Notes: generated from the sequence alone by a model not told the origin. Shown: positions 1-12,985, counted from the first letter of the stretch. The stretch is DNA of 64,000 nucleotides from Microvelia longipes (GCA_018340805.1 JACMZG010000008.1:24724861-24788860), one strand, 5' to 3'. Numbers and translations: made by a program.

Positions 1-85
1 CTTAAGTAAGGTCTGAGAAATACTTTAATCTGTATGAAAAAAATTTGAAAAATTTGACTTAAGTGCTTTTTCCCGCTGACCCTAG
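1..85. repeat. MITE copy cut by window edge
   Basis: The segment ends in TTTTTCCCGCTGACCCTAG, the same terminus as the complete short inverted-repeat element at 6145-6348, and both copies carry the internal text AAGGTCTGAGAAATAC. The left end lies outside the window, so length and target duplication cannot be judged. Confidence 0.55.
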
Positions 86-3000
86 AATTAACAACCTTCA
101 ATGATATCTTCAGTATATTAGGTAATAACCTAATAATATGGAAATACTAATATACCTGTAATATGGAGTACTAATTATTATTAGTATTCCATATTACACT
201 AAATGTTTATATTTTATTGGATTGCTATTACTGTCTATTAATAGCTAAAGTACATACAAGTCATAAACAAAGTTAATGGCTATGTAGTATTAATTATATT
301 ATCATATAGTTAAAAAAATAAGTGGGCTTCTACTCCTCAGCTGCTGAGCTCCGTAGGTCATCTCGCGGTGAGAGTTTTCGTTAATTCATTTGCTTCATTT
401 TATTTTCACCATTGTTGATTAAATCAAAAATGAGCATCCGTTCATTGATAATTTTCTGATTTTTAATAGTTTTTAGTGGACTACTTGAGGTACTAAGTCA
501 AGTATTGGTCCAATAGAGAATAACCTAGTTCTCATAGTATTGTTTTGTCTAGAATGGGTCAAAAAGCTCTACACGCAATTCTTCCTGTTGTACCCGAGTC
601 ATATGTCCAGCCAAGGACATACCACTCACTTTATTTTACTTTAGTCTAAAAGGCTCCAAACAAGGTTGTTCATTTTTTTTTAAATTATATTTTTTTACTT
701 TAACGGTCTTTGTAATGACTCTGATTTTTTTGTTCAGTTGCATAATTCGTTTTAGCTAGATTTTCCCGAAGAATTGTATGCGCTTAAAAGAAGTGAACTT
801 GTGGATAATATCTCATAAGAAACTTATAATCATTATGAAATAAAATAATCAATAACACTAACTTCATGAGTGAGAACCTTCCTCTATTGCTTATTTATAA
901 GGCTCCTAAACTGTCTCTTAATCATTATTATTGTTTGGCAAAGATGATGGGAACTTAAGAAAAATAAAAGAATTAATGTACTATATTTCGTATTTCCGCA
1001 AACCGAATCTTAATAAATTTTATTTTGTTCAGCCAAGTAGGTGGAATGCAAGATCTATAATTTGTACAACTCACCGTATCTGGGCATATATTTGGGTACA
1101 TATATATGTGAACATATTTTCCCACCTCTATTTTCAGTCTTGTTTTTAACGCTTACTTACTTCAAAGATAAGCAATAACAGAATTCTTATAATACCCTGC
1201 TGAACGAAGACCTGTTGCTATCTTCTAGGGAAGGTTTCAGGTTCCCGCAGCCTCATATATAAGTATACATATACACAAACATACATATATATACATATCA
1301 CATCACACATACATACATATCACTAATACATGCCATCCTTTAAAGTAGGGGTTTTCGCATTAACTGTCTTTATAAATTGAAATAGATAAGTACCGTATAA
1401 TAATAATAATATAATAATCCATTTATTGCAAAAATACATGATAAATACACATAATACAAATCTTAATTTAAAATTTTAATATTATACAATTTTGCAAATC
1501 GCAATACTGCGTGGAAACGATAAGTACCGTACTCTTTTAAAATATATGAAATTCATATAATTTGCTTAATTATGCAAACATATTTTAATCAATTACTCTC
1601 TTTTTAATCCTGAATTAGTTATGTGTTTGTTTGACAAATAAGAGGGGGGTATCTAGATTCGTCACCATTCAGGGGGGTAACTCCTAAAAATTAGTACGGC
1701 TTTCTGGTTTTATTTATTACTTTGTATTTTTTATCTACTCTCTTATGATTTGCATTATAATGTAATTAAGTATGAAATTCATTGGGTGTTAAAATACAAT
1801 TGAGTTTTCTTATTAATGTTCTCAAATAAGTAGCATATTTATTACTCGATAGTTTTTGTTTTCGAACTAATTTGTGTTTTAAACCTTGCTTGGGTTTAGT
1901 TTTTATCACTCTAATGTCAAAATAACATATTTATTTGTATTTATTGGGAAATGAAAATTCTGTATTTAGTTGTTCAACTACAAGGCATGTCAAGTGATAA
2001 GAAATGTAAGAAATACGTCTTATGAAATGTTTATCTCACACTCTTTAAAGACGGTATAATTTATTTGTATTTAACCACCTGTTATTTTTATTTCCTTGCA
2101 ATACATTTTTAAGTTATCTTAAACTTTTTTAGAACAAAACTGCGTATTAAATTGTTAATATTTAATTGTATATAAGTGTTATTGCATTTTACAAAAATGC
2201 AATTTATTTAAAGTTTAATTAATTTTTCAAGTGGACTATATTTTTTATAGTTTTGCTAAAATATAGTTGGCCTTGAATAACAGCAGGTTTTTACAATTTA
2301 TTGAGCATTAATGACCAATGAGGATAGAGGGTCTGGGTTGAAATCGGAAATTAATAGATTTATAAAGCACCGAATAAATAAGTGTGTTCAGAAACACTTA
2401 TCTGTTGGCACCAGTTGAATTTATATGATGGCCTTTACTGGTTTTAACGAATTTCCAAAAATATTATTCCGCTTATTTGGTTATGATAGTGTATGCTCCT
2501 TTTACTTTTGTGTTTTTCCATTTTAATTTATTTATTAATATAACATCAAGTTATTTATAACTTGGTGAAATATAGTGAACTACGGGTTTTATAACATAAT
2601 ATGTAAATATGACGAACAATAAATATTTAGATAAGAAAGAAGATAAATAAACAATCGGGAAAAAAATTAGCAGTATCTCTGTTAGGTGTACCTAATTCTT
2701 TTTCCTGTTCCATAAAAAAAACGGGCCGCTACGCGCCCACGGCGCTTCGCAGGATCTTCTACACTTGACATATTGATTTGATGTTCTGCACCTCTGACAG
2801 CGTTGTAGTGGAATCAGTGGAAACGAAACGTCGGGAGCATCAATGTCCTTGTCGAAGCGGCTTATTTGGTTGTTTTAGGTTGTATTTGATAAATTGGTGG
2901 AATATTATGGTTAAAATTTTTATTTAATAACAACCAAAACACATCCAGCTCGATCTTTAAGAAAGATATAATGCACCCTTATTTGTAACCATATCCTGAT

Positions 3001-3706
3001 TTTCTCTTAATAAGTAATAATAGTAAAATTAATTACTAATTAATTTTATTTTGTTGTGTGCAGTTTTGTCATTGATGAATTAAACATACAGTATTAATGA
3101 GTAAAACCAAAGTGATGTTTAACATGGAATTTTAATCAGCCAAAGTTAAAGTAGTAATTAGATGGGAGTATTATATGATAAATTCCCTCGAAGATAATAG
3201 CTAAGAACAGGATCATCTGCAATCATTCAAACGGTATATAAATACTTCAGATTTATTTCATATGTGAAGTGCGTGACCTAGAAAAGTTTTATATACTTTT
3301 GTCATCATTCTTCATTCCGATTAAAATTATAGCTTAGCTTTATACATTGTATTAAAGTTATTCACTCATCCAACTTTATTAGTTGAGAGTTTAATTGTTG
3401 CTTTAACCGACGTGTTATATCGGCCAATAGCATTTATTTACGTATTTAGTATACCAAAATCTTAACCAACTATTGTCACTTATTATAACTTCCGATTTAC
3501 TTGACTATACGAGTTAGTATATTAAAATGTCAATTCCACTTTATATAGCACTTTATCTGTTTTTACTCTTTGGATATCCACAGCTATTTGCTGATGACCC
3601 ATAAATTAACCACGTTGATATCAATAGCCTCAAAACCTCATGACAGATATTATTTGCCTTTGTCACTGTCCAATGCTCTTGCTTAATTGACTCACAGATA
3701 TATAAT
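86..3706. other. AT-rich gene-free stretch upstream of KCMF1
   Basis: No open frame with recognisable protein similarity was found on either strand. The stretch holds short ATACAT-type simple repeats (about 1255-1320) and a small GC-richer island near 2720-2860. The promoter and any 5' untranslated exon of the KCMF1-like gene should lie here, but no core promoter element could be singled out with confidence. Confidence 0.5.
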
Positions 3707-6700
3707 ATGAGTAAACACGACGGAGTTAGTTGTGATAGCTGTTCAGCAAGCAGTTTTTCTGGTAGAAGATTCAAATGCTTAGTGTGTTCAGATTATGATC
3801 TCTGTTCAACGTGTTATGATAAAGGTGAACACGGTCACTCTCCTCATCCAATGCAATGCCTTCTTAACAAGAAAGATTTTATGGTAATTATCAATTCATC
3901 ACTTACAAAATAATTAATTTTTTTTTTAAAGGGTTGATAATTTTTTAATAGATTCTTTTTAGTAGATAATCGAGTAATAGTCAACTCATGAGCCTGCATC
4001 AAGGTTTTATAGAATTGATGAATGTGATTTCTTTATGATGTGGTTTTTTAACCACTTTTCGTTTGAAATTTTAGAGAATGGTCCTAAATTGGATTGATTG
4101 AACCAACCTGCTTTTATGAAGGGAGAAAAGACACCTTGTTCTTATTTTTCCGTGATTGATATTTTCAAGAAGAATTGTAACCTTTTTTTAAGTTACTTCT
4201 CGGCTAATTCAGCTTTTTCTCCCTCTTGCGATGACACCACACTCTTAATAGTTAACCGCACTTCATATTAAAACCAAATCGCTTTAGTTCCTTCTTACGT
4301 TTAGTGGAAAAAAATAAATGATTAATGATAATTAAAGGACTGTAGAAATGTGCTAAGCAACGAATTTCTAACTATAATAGCCAATATTGTGATTTATTTA
4401 CAAAAATATTTATATACCACGATAAAATTAGAAGTGTTGCTTATGCTTAAATTTAACTTTGTCCTTGTGGTATTCTTACATTATCACATTAATGCGTACG
4501 TGTACGACATTTCAACTCGTTCCCATAACTGAGTGAGTTTAAGTAAATCCTTGAAATTATTGTTGATTAATGACGTCATACATATTTCATAATCAATACG
4601 CTTCGGAATATTTAGCTTTTTGTACATAGTTACATTTCAATCCTATCTAGCGTTCAAAATATTGTGTGCTATATAAACGTCTGGGAACAAAATCTCGTAC
4701 ATACGTACTTGGATATTAAATCAATAGATATTCCATAATTAATTGAATATATATTGTATTTTACTGATTTAAACAATTCGGGCCTTTATACCATATTCTT
4801 ATATACATCTATTATATTAGTTATCTCAATTGCATATAAAATAAGGATTGATTAATTATCATTATATTGCACGCACGAAAAAAAATCTATTTATTTCTTC
4901 AAATTCCGTGTAAAACAATTAATGCTAACAGATTTATTATTTATAGTTATGTATTGACTTTAATAATTGATTTGCATGGTAAAGTCGCAATAGTCTATGA
5001 TCTCACCTAGCTGGGTATTGTCATGCTTATTTGGAATGTATAATATAAAATAATCAATTATAAGAATTACATCGATTTTACGTTACTGCATGTTTTACGT
5101 CGTGACATGAGATTTGAGTAAATTGTTATAATAAATAATACAGTGTGTACAATAATTACATTGTTGAATCGAAAATTGATAAATCGTGAATCTGATAATA
5201 TAACGCAATGTATATACTTACTTCTCTTTATTGCTTCATATGTAAAGCGTCCTTTAAATATTCGAAATTGCGACTTGATTTTGAATGTATTATTATTTAA
5301 AAATGCGGTTAAGTAAGTGCTTATTGCCAAAATGGGCCTTACATGAAGCATTTTTGAAATTTTTGTCTTTTATTTCTTATATATTATTTCTGTTGCATGT
5401 AACATTTTTCTTGAGATAAAACAAATTTGTAATTCCTACAATTGTTATTTGAAATTTATTAATATTGTATAGTAAAGAATAATGTATTATTACATTAGTC
5501 TTATTGAAGCCTTATTAATACAATAAGGCTTTATTGGAGAAATGATCAATAAAATTCACGAAATGGAAATCAGGTTCTAAGCTGGATATGACAATTTTAA
5601 GATGGATTTTGTCTTAGTTTACACTTTCCACACTTAAGCTCTTGTTCTAAATCTTAATGACTTTATAGAAGATGTGGTATTGTCAGTTTTTTTCTAATCG
5701 AAATTTTTCTTTTTTTACCCTTAATGTGTGTTAAGATTAACCTAAAATTTTGGGGTTTATTAACATATAGTTTAACGTAATCGCCTCGATGGCCTATGAA
5801 TATGCGTAAACATAAAACTATGGTATACTTATATTTGCAAAGTTAGTTTAAAGTAACGGTAATTTCTTGATTATTACGTTGAATTGCCCAGTTGTGTTGA
5901 AATTTATTTAAAACCAAGTTATCTATCTTTCCTTATAGAAATCACGTTCTCTTACAACGGCTCAGCTTATAAAGTTATGTATAAAATTTCTTTAGCAACC
6001 GATTTTTGAACAGCATTTTTATCTTATCTTCATGCCTTCAAGTAGCTCTTTTTATATTTTAAGGACGAGTGGTGTGATTTTAATGTGGCGAGAAAGAATT
6101 CCAAGATACCCTGTACTTTAATTAAAAAAGCAGTTTTTGTATTTCTAGGGTCGGCGGGAAAAAGCACATAAGTTATTATTATAATTATTATAATTTTATC
6201 AAATCGATAAAAATTTGGATATTGTCATAATGTATTTTTTACTCATTTATATTATTTGACGAGTTTTTACGTTTGTTAAGTAAGGTCTGAGAAATACTTT
6301 AAATTTAATAAAAATTTAATCTTATGTGCTTTTTCCCGCTGACCCTAGATAGTGATAGTAAACGCATTGTCATGTGTTATATAAATATATATACATGTCT
6401 CTTCTCTAATGGTGAACTTCTTCTCTCAACTCACTTATCATCAACTCAACTCACTCTTCTCTCAACTCACTTCTTAACTCTCTTATCTCACTCACTTCTT
6501 CATTCTTATCTCAACTCACTTCTTCTCTCAACTCACTTCTTATCTCAACTCACTTCTTCTCTCAACTCACTTCTTCTTTCAACTCACTTCTTCTACATTG
6601 TAAGACTATAAAGATTTAACTTTTGTAACGTAGATGAATTAATTATTACATCTTATGTTTAATCTATCCCTTGAAAATCTTAATCTTTTACCCTTTACAA

Positions 6701-9700
6701 AATAATCTAGGTCAAGTACGTAGCTAGAAAATGCGAGAGTTAAGAGGTTACCAAGCCGGAAACACGTCTCTGGTGTATTCACTAGCTTTTCTTACTTCCT
6801 AGTTACTAATCCATAGTTTGACTTTTAGAGTCTTTTCCATAGATTTTAACGTAATGATAAACTATTTATGCGTTTACTATTTTCTAGATAACTTTACATT
6901 ATATGCTAATTTATAGAAAACTAACTATTCTACTGGCTAATTATTATTTATACTTTTTATTGGTTGAGAGTATAACATTAGTATTCGGATATTTGTTTTT
7001 TAACCCTCATAAGTATTTTTTCTTTATCTTTGCTTTATGTATGCTTACTCTACATTTTTATCTTAGAAATTGTCGATAACTTTCGCTATATAACCATGAG
7101 TATATGGGAAAAGTATTGAGTTTCACCTAAATCATCCGTTTTAGATGCTTTAAGACCTCGAGTGATTCTTACAAAGTTGTGTGTGTGTATCTGTTATCAT
7201 CGTAGCTCTCAGTGTGTGTATGCTAAAGAATTGAAACTTTATAGGAACATTTAAAATGTTTCGATCCTCAGCAAAACACGGAAAATTTTCGATGATTTGT
7301 AATTTAGCACGAATGTAGTTATAAGAGCAACATATATACCAAGGTTTATCTCAATATTTGCATTAGTTCAAATTTTTACCATAACATGCACGTTTTTTAA
7401 TAAATTTTTAATAATTTATTAAAAAACGCATAAAAATAGAAAAATAATGGAGTTCAAATTCGGAACAAGTGTATCCCTTTGTTTAATAAATAGGTATACT
7501 ATGTTTCATTTCAATACGGCTAGTATATTCCTCATTTTAAGGAGCATCTAGAGAGGTCAGTACCTGGATGGGTACCCTTTAGGAACAAAAAAGAAAGGTG
7601 AGGAAACGTTTCGAGGTACCCTGTACTTGATTTTTTAATATACCCCATTTATTTTTGACATAGCTTGTTTTTTTAATCTTTTCTGATTTATGCAGATCGC
7701 TTATAATTAAAAGCATTGTCCTGGTTTGTCTGGTTATTGAACTTAGATCAGTGGGCGTTGTTTAGAGGTATAAATAATTTACTTTCTCTTAAGAGTTGAT
7801 CTTACCCAACCCTTTACTAGTTGGCCTCTTATGAGGTTTCATTCCATATATTTCATCCCTAAGTTTCTTTCTAGAATTTGAATAAATAGTTCCTCTCATT
7901 ATTTACAATCTAAAAGTATATGATTAATTTAGATTAGCAGAAATAAATTTTAATCAACATGAAGTTATCCAATAGTAGTAAAATTGATGTGTTACTAAAA
8001 TTTATCAATAGAAAACATAATTTCCAGTCCTCAAAATTTACTAGTTTTGCGTTTATGATTTAATTTTGTTGTTATTGCCTTAAGCTGTATTTTGGAGAAA
8101 CACACAAAACGAAAGCAGTTTCTTACACATGTCCATGTTGTGGACTAATGGGATTCAATTTGGACTCGCTGATAGCCCATGCAAAGAGTAAACATAGTGA
8201 GTCTCATGTCAGAGTGTTGTGTCCTGTTTGTGTCGCTAGCAGGCATGCGTTACATCCTTCTGCTACCCAAGATATTAACTCTCATCTTCAGGTGTGCATA
8301 TATTTGTTTTTAATTGTTTACTGTTATACAACCTATCATAATTAAGTTTCATGGAGAGTTGAATACAACCCATCATAATTAAGTTTCATGGAGAGATGAA
8401 AAGTTTAATTTGTATTTGTTAATAAGTGACTGTTGACTATCTGATCAAAGAGATAATATAACACGACTAGTAATAATGTAAACAATCTCGGGCACAAGAT
8501 TTGATTCGAGATTGTTTGGTCTGCTATAAATAATTAATGTTTTCATTCATTAGTGTCGCGTACGAGCCCTGAGATCATGCCTCACAAGTGGTTAATATCG
8601 ATTATTTAATTAAATTAATTTATTTTTGTTAAAAAAATTGTATATAATAGAAATAAACAATTAATTATTATTGAATCCAATAAACGATTCTGTATCTATT
8701 GATCTAGCGTGAACATTCACTTGGAAATGGAGTTCGGGATATTGTAGCCTTACTAGAAGAGCCGACCACTAGAAGAAATAATCTTCAGCTCAGATTTCCT
8801 GATACATTTTTAGATAGTTCCTCTACAGTTTCTACTGGACAGTCATTTGAGTCAGTTCGACATCTTAATGATCTACTGTCTCATGTTTCCACTAGGTAAT
8901 TTAAAGGAATACTGCTGTTTTAAATATAAAAGTCAATGATATTCTTATTAGTATTTGCACTCTAAAGTTTTGATACTACATGCTTCATTATCTTTGGTCA
9001 TTTTACCATTAAATTTTAAAAATTCTTTGGCGTCACCAAAATTCTTTGTCATGTATACCATAATCATAAAGCACCTCTTATGAAATGGATTTTTTACTGG
9101 AAAACTTATTCTTAATTATTTGACTAGGATCTTGTCTGATTACAACTTCTTCAGCTTTAAAATTATACTCATTACATGTCACACAATTCCGCCAAAAATA
9201 TAATTTATGGGTCTGGTGACCAATTTTGATAAAAGTCGATGAGAGTAAGATGTTGGTTCCTTTTCAGAAGAGAAACCAGTTATTAGTATAAAATATACAG
9301 CCGGTAAAATTATCTGTTCCTTATTCGTCTCAATTTATCTCTATCTATGTGCATCTATGCATGTGTTATTAATTACCAATACTTTCTTAATTGGTTTAGG
9401 TATAACGAAATAGGACCGATAGTTTTACCTCGTTCAATGTCAAGAAGTCAATCAAGGGTTAGACAACGTAATAAATCTACTACTTCGGAATCTACTAAAA
9501 CCAATAACACTTCTTTACCAACGACCAGTGTTACACAAAATAATATTGGTACTTAATTTGTAATACTTTACCCTAGTTTACCTTTACCCTAGACCCTAGA
9601 ACTGACGGATTTTCACTTAGGCAGCATAACTAGGCTAATAAGAAACCTTTCAAGGATAAAATAAGGATCTTCTGTTAAATTGTTTAAATGTTTCCAAATA

Positions 9701-10478
9701 AATAAAAGAAAATGTTATTTAATTAAAATGCATGAAATATTGCTTAGTAATTGCTGAGAAATTTAAATTATTTAAATTTTTTACTAAAACCTTTAGTAAC
9801 GGGGTTTTTTGGAAAACGAAAAGAGTGTAGTGTGCCTTTACATCAGTCCTGGCAACCATCTTCATCAATTTAGTATAGATGTCTATTGAATGTAATGTAC
9901 AGTTGTTGTTTCAGTAGTATCTCGCTCCTCACTATTACTGATTTTGGTAATGACTTTCATTTTTTGTTTTATTTAAATTTAAGGTACTAGGCAACCAAAA
10001 TTGGTATTTTGCAGTAATTTCAAGGCTATGTGCAGCATATAATGAACAAATATGTTCGCTCTTGTTCCTAGTCTTAGTGATAATTAGCACCGTTTAGTAA
10101 TGTATTTGTTTTATATTAGCTTGTTTACTTTGTTTTTAATTTCTAGATTACTCCGATCGTTATATATCAAAAAATATGCCAATCATACCAAAAGTAGAAC
10201 TAGAGTCAAACCTTAAAGATGAGAAAAGTCTTTTCGTGCGAGATTTACTTTTAGCTAGTTTGGATCCTCGTCTTACGAATGATATCTTAAAAGAAATTGA
10301 CACAAAATCTCGAACCCCACCACCTCCTCCATCAAGCTTAAGAGGAACTACCATTCACATTATCAAACCTGTAGAGCGATTACCTCCTTCTGTTGAAGCA
10401 GATGAATTAGATTCATCGTATCCATCGTCAAGACGAAAGCAGTTTAATAAAAGTATTTATCGTCGTGACATAACTTGA
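3707..10478 (+). CDS. Kcmf1: E3 ubiquitin ligase KCMF1-like (5 exons, complete)
   Basis: Exons 3707-3883, 8085-8291, 8708-8895, 9400-9548 and 10147-10478 join in frame with GT-AG introns into a 350-residue protein; human KCMF1 has about 381. Residues about 9-51 form a ZZ zinc finger (C9, C12, C24, C27, C33, C36, H44, H47) ending in the family signature HPMQC. Exon 2 encodes the Di19-type zinc finger (about residues 73-135) with CPCC and CPVC pairs. The last exon carries the conserved C-terminal block KSLFVRDLLLASL and a PPPPP run. Known role of the family: a cytosolic RING-less E3 ligase that works with UBR4 in protein degradation and autophagy. The start is chosen because MSKHDGVSC matches the family N terminus. 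The internal half is shorter than in vertebrates. A 5' untranslated exon may exist but was not found. Confidence 0.93.
6145..6348. mobile_element. Short MITE, 28-bp terminal inverted repeats
   Basis: The termini at 6145-6172 and 6321-6348 are inverted copies of each other with one mismatch, starting CTAGGGTC and ending GACCCTAG. The element is 204 bp and non-coding. It lies in the first intron of the KCMF1-like gene. A second, truncated copy starts the window. No clear target duplication longer than 2 bp is seen. Confidence 0.75.
6406..6597 (+). repeat. CTCAACTCACTTCTT minisatellite
   Basis: Roughly ten imperfect copies of a 15-25 base unit built on CTCAACTCACTTCTT stand in tandem. The open frame across it (Leu/Ser/Thr-rich) is an effect of the repeat, not a gene. 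It is intronic in the KCMF1-like gene and directly follows the MITE at 6145-6348. Confidence 0.8.
7085..7600 (+). repeat. Dispersed repeat copy with 5S-rRNA-like tail
   Basis: This intronic stretch shares a series of short blocks in the same order with copies at 47.25-47.96 kb, 58.46-59.02 kb (inverted) and others: a GGAAAAGTATTG block, a CACCTAAATCATCCGTTTTAG block, GTAGCTCTCAGTG, and near its end GGTCAGTACCTGGATGGGTACC. That last block resembles the box-C part of 5S rRNA. No coding capacity was seen. Confidence 0.6.
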
Positions 10479-10492
10479 TTTAACTTGTGTGA

Positions 10493-10498
10493 AATAAA
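10493..10498 (+). terminator. Poly(A) signal AATAAA of KCMF1-like gene
   Basis: A canonical AATAAA lies 15 bases after the TGA stop of the KCMF1-like gene, with a second overlapping AATAAA-like motif immediately after. The very short 3' untranslated region is inferred. Confidence 0.5.
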
Positions 10499-10544
10499 TA
10501 AATTTTATCTCCAGACGGTGTATAATGTAAAGTTTATTGATTAG

Positions 10545-10655
10545 TTTTTAGGGAGTAAAGAAGCACTTTTCACTCCCTAAGAGAGAAAAAGTTACTTTTC
10601 ACTCTCTTGGGAGTAAAAAGTAAATTTTTCTCCCTTAGGAATGAAAAGTGTTTTT
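10545..10655. repeat. Chain of alternating hairpins (GGGAGT/ACTCCC)
   Basis: The words TTAGGGAGTAAA, CACTCCCTAAG, CACTCTCTTGGGAG and CTCCCTTAGG follow one another, each pairing with its neighbour, so one strand could fold as several mutually exclusive hairpins. It lies just past the 3' end of the KCMF1-like gene. Confidence 0.6.
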
Positions 10656-10739
10656 ATTATTGGGTTATTAGAGCAAATTATATATTTTTTTAGGGGAGTG
10701 TTATTCTCTAAATTTATACTTGTGACCGATCAATTTTTG

Positions 10740-11160
10740 TATTTTTCCCGGGGGTGGCACCCCCAAAGTTTATAAGGGGGACTATGAGCCAAAAATTATT
10801 AGCTCATAATCCGTTTCAGGTCAAAAGAAGTCATTTTGAGAAATAAAAACATGTGATTTTTTGGGGCAGCATTCCCAATATATAAGAGGAAGCCGACCAA
10901 AAGAAAGTTTATTGGCTCAAAATCTATTTTAGGTCAAAACAAGTTGTTTGGAGCAATTAAAAATTTGTTTCATTTGTTAGAGGCAGCACCCCTGGACTTT
11001 ATAAGGGGTCCGACTCAAAAAAATTCAACAAAACGTATTAAAATAAAATCTGGGAGTATTTTTTATTTTCCCCCTTGCAATTACCTCCCTCAGCTTTGCC
11101 TTGGGAGTTGAACACAAAAAATTTCTCGGCTTCGCCTCGGGAGTTGAACCCGTATGTCAC
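10740..11160. repeat. Diverged tandem repeat, about 115-120 bp units
   Basis: Three diverged units each contain a GGCAGCACCCC-type block, TTTATAAGGGG, an AAAATTxATTGGCTC block and TTTCAGGTCAAAA. They are followed by two copies of a CTTTGCCTTGGGAGTTGAAC-like motif at about 11093-11155. The same CCTGAGGCAAAGCC-like word appears near 40.8 kb and 62.1 kb, so this is part of a dispersed family. Confidence 0.55.
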
Positions 11161-11640
11161 CGGAAATATTTTTTATTTTTATTAATTATTTTTATATTTG
11201 CATTAAATTCATATACATTTATTATTATATTATTATTTGTGAAGTCATTTTCGTTTTACCATTTTTAAAAAACGTAACAACCGTGTTTGTTTTTAAAAAA
11301 TGGTAAAAAATCGAAAATAATCTAATTAAATTGAAATTTGGTGCAAGTGTATTCCATTACATAATAAATAAGTACACCAAGTTGCGTTTCAATATGACAA
11401 GTATATACGATTTTTGTTTTATCATAAAAGTTAAGCAGCATCGAGCGTGGTCAGTGACTGGACGGGTGACCACAGAATAAAACGAATATATGAGCTAGTG
11501 AGGACAAGCGAAAAGTGTCCGAAAAGTTCTTGCAATATACATTTAACGAATTGTATATCCTAAGGACGAGCGAAGCGAGTCTGAAGTAGGGAGGTTAGCT
11601 GAAAGGGAGGCTAAGCTGTTGCTAAGCTCAACAGCTTAGC
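11160..11640 (+). repeat. Dispersed repeat copy with best 5S-like block
   Basis: The 3' part of the dispersed repeat family is present: a TTGAAATTTGGTGCAAGTG block, then at about 11428-11475 AAGTTAAGCAGCATCGAGCG followed by GGTCAGTGACTGGACGGGTGA. In order and spacing these match the box A to box C part of arthropod 5S rRNA as I know it. The copy ends near GGACGAGCGAAGCGAGTCTG. Only the distal half of a 5S gene is present, so it is not a functional rRNA gene. Confidence 0.6.
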
Positions 11641-11759
11641 AAATCCGATTTGATGAGAAAAAGTTCAGAGAAATTTATTTTACAAAATTAAAGACCAGTT
11701 GAAGTTACTAAATGTTTGTATAGTTTATTACAATAGAAGTATATAATAGCTTATATAAT

Positions 11760-12268
11760 TTAACTGTTACTTTCGGGTGATGCATCAACTTTAGATCCTG
11801 ATTTGCACTTAGGTTTAATCGTAATTAGACATTCGCAAATTTCTGTTTTTATATTGCCTGTCCCACATTCTGAAAAGGAGGGAGAAGGGTTTGATTTTCT
11901 TTTACAAACTTTCTTGAAGACAGCTCTGTCGTCACAGGATGGAGGATCTCTCGCCGGCTGACAACAAGGCAAACATATTTTCTCACATTCATCCAATGAA
12001 CATGGTGTTACAAATTTCTCTTTCTTTCTATTGCCTGGAATGCAATTGATTTTCATGCACACTTTTTCTGTTTCCTCTTTTATTTTCTTTTTAGGGCAGC
12101 AAAAGCCTTCTGCGGGTTCAAAACATGTTTCGCAAGCAGCTTTGTTACACGATGTACAACCTTCTTTGTCCATTCGAAGTGCAGTTGTATGATAAGCACA
12201 TTTTTTACCTTTTTCCACGAGACTCATTTCTGGTCCACCAAGAGCAGTAATAAATTTCCACTGTGGCC
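11760..12268 (-). CDS. Orphan C-terminal exon of Cys-rich family
   Basis: An open frame with a splice acceptor on the minus strand at 12269-12270 (TTTTTTGTAG) encodes about 169 residues. It aligns to the C-terminal third of the long paralog at 44.1 kb: a MSL..KC.YH block, KEGC, CEKICLPCCQPARDPP, then PSFSEC and CEC. It overlaps in homology with the end of the exon at 12986-13732 (GPxxxFIT...SLG/SLV...C.YH), so it is not simply the continuation of that exon. It may be an alternative last exon, a separate small gene (Met at 12227 gives 155 residues), or a surviving piece of a lost copy. The frame is fully open with cysteines kept, which argues against long neutrality. Confidence 0.5.
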
Positions 12269-12985
12269 CTACAAAAAAGTGATAGTTTTAGCAATTTTTC
12301 TTTAGAAAATTTTGCTAGTGAGGTTTTGGCGAATATGAAACAGCCATCTGGAGCTAAAATTATTCGTAAATGCAGACGTAAGTGTATATATTTATCTGTG
12401 CGAATGTTTCTACCCTAAAGTGTTGCACACTATAGCAAGAGGGTTTTTTCTCGTTACACATTTGTAAAAATAGGAGATAGCGTTGCGCAAGTGCCAACAT
12501 ATAACCTCTTTTTCGGTGCCACATGATAAAAATTTGCTGTAAATTCAGATAAATGCTATTACAAATAATCGTAGAATAGACCGACGTCGCATAGCGCCTT
12601 GAGGCTAAAGGTTCGTATTTTTTTCGTTTAGTTTTTCTGTCTTTCTTGGTTGAGTTTAATATTCTTTTTCATTTAAAAAAAGGTATAGAAATAAATTTAG
12701 GCGTTTTGAATAAGAGACTACGGATATAATAACCCGTGGTTAATGTCTTAACCACTTCTGGTGGTTGTGAACATGGTTGTGGTAGGTAGATGAGGTGGAT
12801 CACCCTGCAAAGTGTATTTTTGCGCAAAAACTAAATGTTTCAAAGGTGTCCGAACCTTTAAATCATTTAAAACGATTTGGTGATTTTGTTTTCTGGAACA
12901 AACCATGTTTTTGGGCCATTACACGGGGATATATTGTATTTACAAGCTTGTTGAAAAAAAAATTCTTTACCTAAAAGCGATTTGA

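Noticed and set aside
11428..11475. Genuine 5S rRNA gene
   Set aside because: Only the distal half is present, with substitutions, inside a dispersed repeat.
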